IMG/VR virus record: IMGVR_UViG_3300010354_015568
Span: 1 to 35,221 of that record
Direction: 5' to 3' (one strand)
DNA length: 35,221 nt
DNA from: a virus
The notes under the pieces are model-generated. The model was not told the origin of the DNA. It was given only the letters and a program-made list of their open reading frames with translations, and searched no databases. This document shows, one piece after another, positions 23,451 through 30,942 of the stretch (position 1 is the first letter of the stretch; each line of letters opens with the position of its first letter). A program made the position numbers and the translations under genes.

Positions 23451-23914
23451 CAGTATACGCCTTTGCCTACCTTGACTTTTTTTGGCTTGTGGGCGTTACC
23501 AACTTTTTTGGGCACACCAGATGTCGGTTTGTGAGCAGGGCCGGTCATACTAGTTGCCACACCTGCAGACGAACTGGCACCACCAGTGGCTGTTTCATTA
23601 ATCATTTTATCCAAGGCATAATCAGCAGCAGCTTCTGCAAACTCCATCATTTCTGGTTGTTGACTCACTGCTTCGTATTTTAGATAATCTCTAACACTTT
23701 CAAGGTATTCGCTGGCCAATGTGAGTTTACTTGCTACCCAACCTTCGATACCTTGCATTTCACTTATATCTTTCAACAAGCGATGAATTTCAATGGCCGC
23801 TTGAGCAGCCGAATACATTTGACTACGAGCCATTTGCACTTCGTGATCACGATGCATATCATCTGCTTCTTGTGCAATTATACTGTTTTCTACTATAAAT
23901 TCTGTTGTTTTCAT
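23450..23914 (-). CDS. putative internal virion protein, T4-IP-like N-terminus
   Basis: 154 aa. The N-terminus MKTTEFIVE-N closely resembles the T4 internal-protein targeting sequence MKTYQEFIAE-A, including the I-x-E cleavage site. A helical body follows (EADDMHRDHEVQMARSQMYS and EGWVASKLTLASEYLESV), then a low-complexity basic C-terminus (PTSGVPKKVGNAHKPKKVK). A GAGGT ribosome site and a CATAAATA box lie upstream. Best candidate of the group for packaging in the head. Confidence 0.68.
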   Translation of the reverse strand: MKTTEFIVENSIIAQEADDMHRDHEVQMARSQMYSAAQAAIEIHRLLKDISEMQGIEGWVASKLTLASEYLESVRDYLKYEAVSQQPEMMEFAEAAADYALDKMINETATGGASSSAGVATSMTGPAHKPTSGVPKKVGNAHKPKKVKVGKGVY

Positions 23915-23936
23915 GCAAATTACCTCAATATATTTT

Positions 23937-23944
23937 TATTTATG
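23937..23944 (-). promoter_or_regulatory. late-promoter-like CATAAATA box
   Basis: Minus strand CATAAATA 22 nt before ATG 23914, followed by AAAATATATTGAGGTAATTTGC with the SD. It covers the stop codon of the preceding gene. A one-base variant of the T4 late octamer; the spacing gives an ordinary short leader, consistent with late expression of a virion protein. Confidence 0.4.
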
Positions 23945-24254
23945 GATTAACTTGAAATGTTATTATTCTGCCTGTTTCAGTATCATCTGCTTGTGTCGTT
24001 ATCACGCAATCTTTATTCTCATTGAGAGAAAAATCACTTAGTTCGAAAAATCCTTGTTTGCTACAGTTTTCTATAGTCAAAGTATGTATACCAGGTTCCA
24101 GTATACAAATCAAATTTTCTCTAATAAAGGTTTTATATCCCGGCCAAGCGAATGTTCTTTCTGTTAATAAATCATTGTCTACATATATTCTATATACAGG
24201 ACTTTCTGCCTTATGACAGCATACATTAACTTTAATATGCTTAAAGTCATCCAT
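23940..24254 (-). CDS. small beta-sandwich protein, carbohydrate-binding-like
   Basis: 104 aa, nearly all beta strands, no signal peptide. Segments YRIYVDNDLLTERTFAW, ICILEPGIHTLTIEN and FFELSDFSLNENKD recall small calcium-dependent carbohydrate-binding (xylan-binding-like) domains and resemble the 155-aa protein at 25185-25652. It may be a virion decoration or a carbohydrate-binding accessory; neither is proven. It overlaps the nucleotidyltransferase end by 8 nt. Confidence 0.6.
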   Translation of the reverse strand: MDDFKHIKVNVCCHKAESPVYRIYVDNDLLTERTFAWPGYKTFIRENLICILEPGIHTLTIENCSKQGFFELSDFSLNENKDCVITTQADDTETGRIITFQVNP

Positions 24255-25155
24255 TTTTCTTTCTGCCTTGGCAATGTGCTCGTTGGCTGAATCCTTTTGG
24301 GCTGTTACAATTAATACTGCGTTTGTATTTTGTGCTCCACTTTTCTTTCAAGGACTCAAAGTCTTCTTTTAATTTTTTATAGCGTTTGGTTAGATGATAT
24401 CCGGCCATCATGTCGGGTAATGTGTCCGCGGTAACATCGTTATCGTCGCCCATTGTGGCCATGACATAACGAGGATCATTACCGTCTTTGACTACACCTA
24501 CACCAGCAGCATCTTCGGCCACAGTCTGTGGAATTTTATCCAGTACACGACCCAGTTCAGCATCGTTTCTGCCGTACATCTGTAACAGGAAGTCACCGCG
24601 GGCTTTGGGATTGTTGCGTACAGCGTTCCAGGCTGCACGGCTTTGTGTTCCGTGACTTACATCAACTTGCTGTCCGTTAATTTTTATTATCTTGTGTCTT
24701 TCTTCAGCAATGATAACATACCCATGTTTGTCAGCTGTTGCAGAGTCTGACAAACTGTTAAACGATTTAAAATAACCTGGCGTGCCATCTTTTTTTACAT
24801 TGTCAGGTTTCAGCCTGTCTTTGTCAGGGGCTCCTACTGCCACAACGAAAATTGTTTTAGCAGGGTCAAACTGTTCTGGTAATTTATACGGACTAGAAAC
24901 TTCTAATATACGGTCGGACGGAATCCCGGCCGCATTCATAAAAATAACTTTATCGCTAAAATTGAAAGGACTTTTTGGCATTTCGACTTTATTGCTAGTA
25001 GCAATAAAAACGTTATCTCTACCAAAAGTATTTTGTAGGGATGCAAAAACTTCTTTGTGCCCTAGATGAAAAGGTTGAAAACGCCCTGGGTAAAGAACTA
25101 CTAGCTGTAGTTCTTGTTCAGTAATGTAGTTTTCAAACAAATTAGCAATAAACAT
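24247..25155 (-). CDS. HxGH nucleotidyltransferase with virion-type ends
   Basis: 302 aa. The cytidylyl/adenylyltransferase core is clear: LVVLYPGRFQPFHLGH with H30-x-x-H33 for nucleotide binding, FIATSNK, PSDRI, and an ISSxxSR-like region given as TQSRAAW. It would transfer a nucleotide from NTP to a small molecule such as NMN or a phospho-alcohol, or to another acceptor. Two unusual ends: the N-terminus MFIANLFENYITE-Q matches the targeting/cleavage pattern of the adjacent internal proteins, and the C-terminus has a basic Cys module (INCNSPKGFSQRAHC then QGRKKNG) that I recall from other phage structural proteins. This suggests packaging with the genome. Confidence 0.78.
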   Translation of the reverse strand: MFIANLFENYITEQELQLVVLYPGRFQPFHLGHKEVFASLQNTFGRDNVFIATSNKVEMPKSPFNFSDKVIFMNAAGIPSDRILEVSSPYKLPEQFDPAKTIFVVAVGAPDKDRLKPDNVKKDGTPGYFKSFNSLSDSATADKHGYVIIAEERHKIIKINGQQVDVSHGTQSRAAWNAVRNNPKARGDFLLQMYGRNDAELGRVLDKIPQTVAEDAAGVGVVKDGNDPRYVMATMGDDNDVTADTLPDMMAGYHLTKRYKKLKEDFESLKEKWSTKYKRSINCNSPKGFSQRAHCQGRKKNG

Positions 25156-25184
25156 GGTTTATCCATTCTATTGCTATATTTAGC

Positions 25185-25652
25185 TTACATGTTTTCTAAC
25201 AACCAAATGTAGAATGGGCTTTGAAATGGCAAGATCCAACGCCCATTCCATCCTAAATTGACGCAGTTTTTGACTGATTCTGGAAGTTCCTTGCCGTCTG
25301 CGTACTCTTTTGGGTACGCAGGCCTATAGTCACTCAAATTCCATCTGAGATTTGAAATGTCAATTTCGTCAATTTCGATATGATCAATATTGAGTAACAA
25401 ATCAGATATAATTTTACCAGAATCGTCTCTTACTGTGTCCGAACTAGTTTTATTACACAATTCAATTGTGAGACTGTGTGAACCTTCGTCTACCTCTGAA
25501 TCAAACTCAAAAAATTCAGTTTCATTCGATGACTTTGTTAATGTGCCGTGAAAATATTCTTTGTCGTTTAACAAAATTTTAAATTCGGGCGATTTTGAAG
25601 CAGAAGTTCCGCTTAGGCCTATTTTAAAATGTAAGGTTTCTTTGTCAGACAT
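25185..25652 (-). CDS. beta-rich carbohydrate-binding-like protein
   Basis: 155 aa from ATG 25652 (AAGGATACACA upstream; the longer reading to 25697 would enter the glycosyltransferase gene). Beta-sandwich appearance: LHFKIGLSGTSASKSPEFKI, EGSHSLTIELCNKT, DHIEIDEIDISNLRW, then NLGWNGRWILPFQSPFYIWL. The SLTIEL-CNKT and IDHIEID strands resemble calcium-dependent carbohydrate-binding modules and the 104-aa protein nearby. It follows the glycosyltransferase directly, so a role with glycans is plausible but unproven. Confidence 0.62.
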   Translation of the reverse strand: MSDKETLHFKIGLSGTSASKSPEFKILLNDKEYFHGTLTKSSNETEFFEFDSEVDEGSHSLTIELCNKTSSDTVRDDSGKIISDLLLNIDHIEIDEIDISNLRWNLSDYRPAYPKEYADGKELPESVKNCVNLGWNGRWILPFQSPFYIWLLENM

Positions 25653-25662
25653 TGTGTATCCT

Positions 25663-26601
25663 TTATGCCGGAGCTTTTTGTGCCATTTTAATAGCATCTT
25701 GTAGAGCTGCTGGGCCTGCTTCTATCTGCGGAGCATCTCCTGCAGGACCAAACTGAGGCATCTTGCTTAGGTCACCAACGAATTCATAGTGTCCAATATG
25801 ATTCAACAACACTTTTCCATGTGCCCAGATTTCACCACCCATGGCCGACCATCTGCGGCAGAACAGCCAATCCTCGCTCAAGTAGTGTCCTTTTTCATCA
25901 ATAGCAACATCGAAGATACTGTACATGGTGGGCTCGTACTGTTTGCCTAGACCAACATCATCCACATACTTGCATTCAGGATGTGCAGCACATAGCTTTT
26001 CATATACATGACGCTTGAACAACAAGAAACCTGTGCCCATGGTATCTACAGTAAAGATGTCGCCCTGTACTTTGGTTTCTCGCTTTAGGTTAATAACATA
26101 GTTAACTGGCAGTGCTTTTTTAGGATATAATCCGCCGATTACGTCTTTATCACAGGCCATCATTTGTAAAATAGATTCTGGTTGGAAACGAATATCAGCA
26201 TCAATAAACATAAAATGCGTGGCCGATTGATTGGTCATCATCTTGGCCATCAAGTTGTTACGAGCACGAGTAACCAAACTTTCGTTAACCATTGTGTCCA
26301 GTGACCAATTTAATCCAACTTGTTGTGCCATTAAAATAAAACGTAACAACGAAGTCATTGTGGGTTCACTTACATTTCCACCATAACATGGCATACCGAT
26401 GTGTAGATGACATTTGGTAAAGTCAAATGGTGTTCCCTGTTGTTGTGGGCTTGATTGTTGCTTGGCTGCTGCTGCCTTGATCAACGAAACAGCATCTTGT
26501 GGACTGGCCTGGGTGGCCGATCTTTGAGCTGCCGCTGCTTTGATTGCTGCTACTGCGCTTGCCTGCGTAGAGGCGTTATCGCCAATTATTTTTTTGGTCA
26601 T
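25663..26601 (-). CDS. GT-A-type glycosyltransferase with repeat-bearing N-terminus
   Basis: 312 aa. After a low-complexity N-terminus the catalytic domain starts near residue 60 (LHIGMPCYGGNVSEPT). HFMFIDADIRF holds the DxD metal/nucleotide-sugar site (D134, D136); GGLYPKK, MGTGFLLFKR and LSEDWLFCRRW are typical acceptor-side elements of these family 2-like enzymes. Transfers a sugar from a nucleotide-sugar to an unknown acceptor (host surface, phage protein or DNA base). The first 50 residues carry two similar Ala-rich helices, AVAAIKAAAAQ and AVSLIKAAAAK, 21 residues apart. SD GAGAG precedes the ATG. Confidence 0.82.
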   Translation of the reverse strand: MTKKIIGDNASTQASAVAAIKAAAAQRSATQASPQDAVSLIKAAAAKQQSSPQQQGTPFDFTKCHLHIGMPCYGGNVSEPTMTSLLRFILMAQQVGLNWSLDTMVNESLVTRARNNLMAKMMTNQSATHFMFIDADIRFQPESILQMMACDKDVIGGLYPKKALPVNYVINLKRETKVQGDIFTVDTMGTGFLLFKRHVYEKLCAAHPECKYVDDVGLGKQYEPTMYSIFDVAIDEKGHYLSEDWLFCRRWSAMGGEIWAHGKVLLNHIGHYEFVGDLSKMPQFGPAGDAPQIEAGPAALQDAIKMAQKAPA

Positions 26602-26620
26602 TGATTTCTCTCTTTTTGAA

Positions 26621-26794
26621 TTAAGCTTTGTTTACTTCTACTACCACACCCTGTCCCAATAGCTCTTCAGCTACTGATCCTAGTGCTGTAATAATATCGT
26701 CATTGATAATTTCAGTTGTTGAATCTGTGTTTTTAACAAGTTTACTTACAGTGATTACAACCACTTCTTCATGTACTTTTGCCATACCAGCCAT
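26621..26794 (-). CDS. 57-aa conserved hypothetical protein
   Basis: Short gene missed by length filters. It starts MAGMAKVHEEVVVITVSKL and ends GQGVVVEVNKA; a predicted beta-alpha-beta fold (VVVITV, DDIITALGSVAEELL, GVVVEV). AAGG lies just before the first ATG; the second ATG (26785) is an alternative. It follows the 240-aa protein by 15 nt. I recall similar small proteins in cyanophages, without function. Confidence 0.7.
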   Translation of the reverse strand: MAGMAKVHEEVVVITVSKLVKNTDSTTEIINDDIITALGSVAEELLGQGVVVEVNKA

Positions 26795-26809
26795 CCTTGA
26801 ATAATAACG

Positions 26810-27532
26810 TTATTTATTATCCAGGCATACCAGCTCGGAAACTTCTCTAATCAAATCTGGATGTATTAGAGTAAGGAATGTTGCAACATGACGATCGTTT
26901 GTAAAAAAATTGGTGCCCCAGATCCAGTCATAAGGCTTACTTAAACTTTCTCTAGCATGATCGCTCATTCGAACCAAATCGCCCAGACTATTCAAATATG
27001 CCAACACCTGATGTCTTACATCTGTATCAAATTGCTTTTCTCTCAGCCAAACACGATACCGATATTTTGGTGGCTTTTTGACCAGAACAACATGATTGTT
27101 TAATATTGCTTTGATTTCTTCGTTGGCCGGGCCAGTAATAGCGGTCAAATTTTGTCTGTGATCCGGATCAATTGACTTGGCCACACTCTGTAAAACCAAT
27201 TCATCTGTTGCATAAACTGATATTTTTGGTTCTTCGGTTCTAATCTTAACATCGGGATATTCATAATATAAATCTTTTAAACTATGCAAAAACCCAATGT
27301 CGGCTTCCTGTAAATATTCAGCCAGCTGCTTGTTCCACCAAGATCCTTGGCGCCTATAATCTCTAACCCAATTTCTACGCCGTTCGATATCATATGAAAC
27401 ATTGTCACAGCGAATACTTTTACAGCCAGGGGCCATAATATCCAATCTAAAATAATATTCGTTGTAAAACTGTTTTGTTGATTCTTGAATATTAATACTG
27501 GGCGACAGGTTCTTCCAGAACAATGTATCCAT
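26810..27532 (-). CDS. hypothetical protein overlapping clpA-like gene
   Basis: 240 aa, soluble, with many Arg, Tyr and Trp residues: RRNWVRDYRRQGSWWNKQ, a central strand KISVYATDELVLQSV, and KKPPKYRYRVWLREKQF. The last part (PYDWIWGTNFFTNDRHVATF) looks like a folded domain. The start lies 41 nt inside the ClpA-like gene in another frame, a long overlap for this genome; a shorter product from Met33 is possible. No family recognised. Its position after the chaperone genes might reflect a partner role. Confidence 0.6.
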   Translation of the reverse strand: MDTLFWKNLSPSINIQESTKQFYNEYYFRLDIMAPGCKSIRCDNVSYDIERRRNWVRDYRRQGSWWNKQLAEYLQEADIGFLHSLKDLYYEYPDVKIRTEEPKISVYATDELVLQSVAKSIDPDHRQNLTAITGPANEEIKAILNNHVVLVKKPPKYRYRVWLREKQFDTDVRHQVLAYLNSLGDLVRMSDHARESLSKPYDWIWGTNFFTNDRHVATFLTLIHPDLIREVSELVCLDNK

Positions 27533-29783
27533 TTTGGTCTATTCTATGTTTGAAGTCGGCTGATACCGGTTGAAATACAAATTTGTTATCTGCATAATCG
27601 ATTACTATGATAGCATTGGGCATAATAGCTTCGAATAAAATCTTTTTACTCAATGGTACCTTTATCAACTCATTAATTTTTCTTTGCAAGGGTCTAGCAC
27701 CCATTTTACTGTCAAAGCCATTTGACACCAATTCATCTACAGCTTGTTCAGTTAGCCGCACACGTAATTGTTTATCCAACAGTAGTTCATTGAGTTCGTT
27801 AATAAACTTGTTGACAATCTTGCGCATACTGAGTTGATCGAGTTTACTAAACTTGACTACACCATCCAATCTATTTCTAAATTCTGGCTTAAAGAAGTCT
27901 TTGACAGCTCGGTCATCTTCGCCATCACGTTCCAGTGTAGTAGTAAATCCAATTGTGTTCCGATCGTTGTCTGCTGCACCAAGATTAGATGTTAAAATAA
28001 TTATTGCATTTCTGCAATCGGCTTTTTTACCATTACTGCTAGCGACTGTACCCTCATCCATCATTTGTAGCAGTACATTGCTCACATCTGGATGTGCCTT
28101 TTCGATTTCATCCATAAGGATGATGCAGTTGGGATTCTTTTCAATGTCGGATATTAACAATCCACCACCCAAATTACCATCGTCGTAGCCCACATAACCC
28201 GGCGGAGCACCAATCAATTTTGCCACAGTGTGACGTTCTTGGTATTCACTCATGTCGTATCTCAACAGCTTCATACCAAGAGTTTCGGCCAGCAGTTTTG
28301 CCAATTCAGTTTTACCTGTACCAGTGGGACCTAGGAACAAGAAATTACCAATTGGTTTATTGATTGATTTCAATCCGGCCTTACTTACATAAATTTTTTC
28401 TAATACAGTATCTACAGCACGATCTTGTCCATACAATCTATCTTTAATTTTGCGTTCTAAGCAATCTACATCTGTAGAACCCGAGTCAGATTGCATACCA
28501 ATTTGATCAACTGGAATTTTGGTAATTCTGCTAATTGCATTTACTATATCTCGCTTGCCAATTGACCATACTGTGTGTTTAATTTTATTCTTTGCACAGC
28601 AAGCATCAATCAGGTCAATTGCTTTATCGGGTAATTTTTTATCAGTCTGGTACCTCACTGACAAATCTACCGCTGCTTCAATGGCATCGTCGTGAATGGT
28701 ACCATCATGAAACTCTTCGAAATGAAATCTTAAACCACGTAAAATTTCTTTAGCAATCTCGGGCGTGGGTTCGTCGATCGTAACACGCTGGAATCTACGC
28801 ATTAATGCTCGATCCTTTTCAAAGCTTTGTGTATACTCTTCCCACGTTGTACTAGCTAATACTTTAATTTTGCCCTTTGATAGTGCGGGCTTGATCATAT
28901 TGGCCAAATCAACACTGCTTTGACTACCGGCTCCTGCACCTCGCATTTGGTGTGCTTCATCAATAAACAAAATTGTTTTTTCTTTAGAATTAAGTGCATT
29001 GATTATTTCATGTATTTTTTCTTCAAAATCTCCGCGATATTTGCTACCTGCCAGTAAACTACCAATGTCTAAATTGTACACAGTATAATTTTTCAAATAC
29101 TCGGGCACGTTGTCGTTAACAATTTCCAAGGCCAATCCCTCGGCAATGGCAGTCTTGCCCACTCCAGGATCGCCGATCATTAAAACATTACATTTATTTC
29201 TTCTTGCCAAAATTTCTATTATGTCGTTGGTTTCGCTTTCTCTCCCAATAACAGGATCAATCTTGTTATCACTTGCAAGCTTATTCAAATTGGTACAATA
29301 ATGTTCCAATATTTTATCAGCTTGAGCAGAATTTACAATAGATTTATTTGCTTCTGTTTTGTAAAACTTATTATACTGTTCTATTATTTTTCCTCGATCA
29401 AGTTGATACTTGACTATGAAATAATGAGCATAACTATTTGTTTCAGAATTGATGCTTAGAAATAAATCCATAACTTGCACATGAGTTCTTCCGCTAAACA
29501 AAACCTGTGTAAAAGCTCTGTTAAACGTTCTTTCTAGTGCGTGTGTTTTCTTTGGTTCAACATTGTCTGCTTCAAGGTAAGTTTGATTTTCTATATACGA
29601 AGAAAGATCCGAATCAAGACCCTCGATATCTATACCAAAATTAACCAAGAACTCTCTAAACACACTGAACCTAATCATTGAAAGAAATACATGTTCTAAT
29701 GTAACGTATTCATGATTATAATTTTTGGCTATGTCGATAGCGTCAGAGACAATTAGATCAATTTCTGGATTGGTTTGTAACAT
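27492..29783 (-). CDS. ClpA-like AAA+ protein unfoldase
   Basis: 763 aa, the size of ClpA (758), not ClpB (no long coiled-coil insert between the AAA modules). An N-terminal Clp repeat domain covers about residues 1-145. AAA module 1 has GDPGVGKT (204-211) and ILFIDEAH; module 2 has GPTGTGKT (485-492), the pore loop GYVG and ILMDEIEKAHPDV. A surface loop carries IGF at 611-613, in the place of the ClpP-docking IGL loop of ClpA. It could therefore dock on host ClpP and direct degradation of chosen proteins. No phage ClpP is in the window. It follows DnaJ by 8 nt. Confidence 0.9.
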   Translation of the reverse strand: MLQTNPEIDLIVSDAIDIAKNYNHEYVTLEHVFLSMIRFSVFREFLVNFGIDIEGLDSDLSSYIENQTYLEADNVEPKKTHALERTFNRAFTQVLFSGRTHVQVMDLFLSINSETNSYAHYFIVKYQLDRGKIIEQYNKFYKTEANKSIVNSAQADKILEHYCTNLNKLASDNKIDPVIGRESETNDIIEILARRNKCNVLMIGDPGVGKTAIAEGLALEIVNDNVPEYLKNYTVYNLDIGSLLAGSKYRGDFEEKIHEIINALNSKEKTILFIDEAHQMRGAGAGSQSSVDLANMIKPALSKGKIKVLASTTWEEYTQSFEKDRALMRRFQRVTIDEPTPEIAKEILRGLRFHFEEFHDGTIHDDAIEAAVDLSVRYQTDKKLPDKAIDLIDACCAKNKIKHTVWSIGKRDIVNAISRITKIPVDQIGMQSDSGSTDVDCLERKIKDRLYGQDRAVDTVLEKIYVSKAGLKSINKPIGNFLFLGPTGTGKTELAKLLAETLGMKLLRYDMSEYQERHTVAKLIGAPPGYVGYDDGNLGGGLLISDIEKNPNCIILMDEIEKAHPDVSNVLLQMMDEGTVASSNGKKADCRNAIIILTSNLGAADNDRNTIGFTTTLERDGEDDRAVKDFFKPEFRNRLDGVVKFSKLDQLSMRKIVNKFINELNELLLDKQLRVRLTEQAVDELVSNGFDSKMGARPLQRKINELIKVPLSKKILFEAIMPNAIIVIDYADNKFVFQPVSADFKHRIDQNGYIVLEEPVAQY

Positions 29784-29788
29784 AAAAA

Positions 29789-29796
29789 TATTTATT
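29789..29796 (-). promoter_or_regulatory. late-promoter-like AATAAATA box before the ClpA-like gene
   Basis: Minus strand AATAAATA, then TTTTT and ATG. It covers the DnaJ stop codon. The T4 spacing would place +1 on the A of ATG 29783. No SD is present, so either leaderless initiation or coupling to DnaJ translation is required. Confidence 0.3.
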
Positions 29797-30658
29797 GAAT
29801 ATGAAAGAGATTTTTAAGTTCGTCAATTTGATGAGTGCTTAAATTAGTTGGTACATTAATTTTTACACACACAATCAAATGACCCCTACTGCTTTGATTC
29901 ATTACATAAAGGCCCTGATTGTGTATTCTCAGTTTGCTGTCAGGTTGTATGCCTGCAGGAATAGTCAAATCAAAAATTTTACCATCTAGGCCTTCTATTG
30001 CTATTGTAGCACCTATCATTGCACTAATGCAATCAATTTCTATTGTTTTGATTAGATCATAATTGTCAACTTGAAATCGTGGATCGCCTTCGACTTGTAT
30101 TTTAACATACAAATCACCACGTGGCAAGCTGTTAAAAAAGTTGTCTCCCAAGTTGGGAAATTTTATTGTACTGTTGGGTCTTACTCCGCGAGGAATCTGT
30201 ACATTAACAGGATAACGTTCTCCATTGGTATTTTGTACTCCAATTGTTTTTTCTTGAGATTCTAGTGTGCTTGCCAATGAAACTGTAATGGCCACTTGAA
30301 TATCTTTGTTTTTTCTTGCCTGACGAAATGGACTAAATGGATCACCGTGACCGGCAAATCCTGGCCCGAAACTAAATCCAAAGTTTCTAAGCATATCTTC
30401 CATTTCATGCGGCATACCACTGCCCATATCATGGCCGTTTACTGAAAAACGGAATCCTCCCATGCCACGACGTTCGGCGTCATATTGAGCTCGTCGATTA
30501 TCATCGCTTAGAATATCGTAGGCAGATTGTATTTGTTGGAATCGATTTGTGTCACCGCCTTTGTCTGGGTGATGTTGATTGGCCAATTTACGATAGGCCT
30601 TTTTGATCTCATCTGCGTTTGCGTTTTCAGCAACACCTAAAGTATCATAATGCGTCAT
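29792..30658 (-). CDS. DnaJ/CbpA-type J-domain co-chaperone
   Basis: 288 aa. J domain at residues 1-60 with HPD at 30-32 and the KKAYRKLANQHHPDKGGD helix; a Gly/Phe-rich linker (GMGGFRFSVNG...FSFGPGFAGHGDPF) to about 110; then two C-terminal beta domains (VTVSL-type ITVSLASTLESQEK, RGDLYVKIQVEGDPRF). No CxxCxGxG zinc finger, so it is CbpA-like rather than full DnaJ. It would stimulate host DnaK. The gene starts a unit: UUCG terminator upstream, consensus promoter at 30665-30693, and ATG exactly at the predicted +1. Confidence 0.92.
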   Translation of the reverse strand: MTHYDTLGVAENANADEIKKAYRKLANQHHPDKGGDTNRFQQIQSAYDILSDDNRRAQYDAERRGMGGFRFSVNGHDMGSGMPHEMEDMLRNFGFSFGPGFAGHGDPFSPFRQARKNKDIQVAITVSLASTLESQEKTIGVQNTNGERYPVNVQIPRGVRPNSTIKFPNLGDNFFNSLPRGDLYVKIQVEGDPRFQVDNYDLIKTIEIDCISAMIGATIAIEGLDGKIFDLTIPAGIQPDSKLRIHNQGLYVMNQSSRGHLIVCVKINVPTNLSTHQIDELKNLFHIQ

Positions 30659-30664
30659 AGTAAT

Positions 30665-30693
30665 ATTATATATTCTCTATCTTGGGTTGTCAA
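30665..30693 (-). promoter_or_regulatory. perfect-consensus sigma70 promoter for dnaJ
   Basis: Minus strand TTGACA (30688-30693), exactly 17 nt, TATAAT (30665-30670): both hexamers match the consensus in full. Six nt (ATTACT) separate the -10 box from the ATG, so the expected transcription start is the A of the start codon and the transcript would have no leader. There is no SD. Likely expressed early by host RNA polymerase. Confidence 0.88.
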
Positions 30694-30704
30694 TACAAAT
30701 GACG

Positions 30705-30724
30705 AGAGCCCACGAATGGGCTCT
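30705..30724 (-). terminator. UUCG-loop hairpin terminator after the lysis block
   Basis: Perfect 8-bp stem AGAGCCCA/TGGGCTCT around a tetraloop that reads TTCG on the minus strand. UUCG loops are common in T4 terminators. The U-tract after it is poor (CGTCATTTGTATTG). It lies between the small secreted-protein gene (stop 30745) and the dnaJ promoter, which is where a unit boundary is expected. Confidence 0.75.
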
Positions 30725-30744
30725 TGATAATACAGTTTGTAAAA

Positions 30745-30942
30745 TTACTTTTTACCGTTATCTTTTTTTGCATCTTCAATTTTGGTACCTTCCAACTTCT
30801 TGTGTACCTTGATTGTTTTGCAAACTTCTTTTTCTTTGTTGGTTTTGTTATCAAATTCTTTGACACAAACCTTTTTTTCCTCGGCAGCATAAACACTGGT
30901 TAGTGCTAATACGCCAATCATCAATGCTACGAAATAGTTCAT
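30745..30942 (-). CDS. small exported protein
   Basis: 65 aa. A signal peptide is clear: MNYFVALMIGVLALTSVYA followed by AEEKK, with cleavage expected after VYA. The mature part is short, Lys-rich and has two Cys (KVCVKEF and EVCKTIK) that could form a disulfide in the periplasm. It overlaps the upstream 2-TM gene as ATGA (30939-30942) and ends the lysis block before the terminator. Function unknown; possibly linked to envelope events at lysis. Confidence 0.7.
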   Translation of the reverse strand: MNYFVALMIGVLALTSVYAAEEKKVCVKEFDNKTNKEKEVCKTIKVHKKLEGTKIEDAKKDNGKK

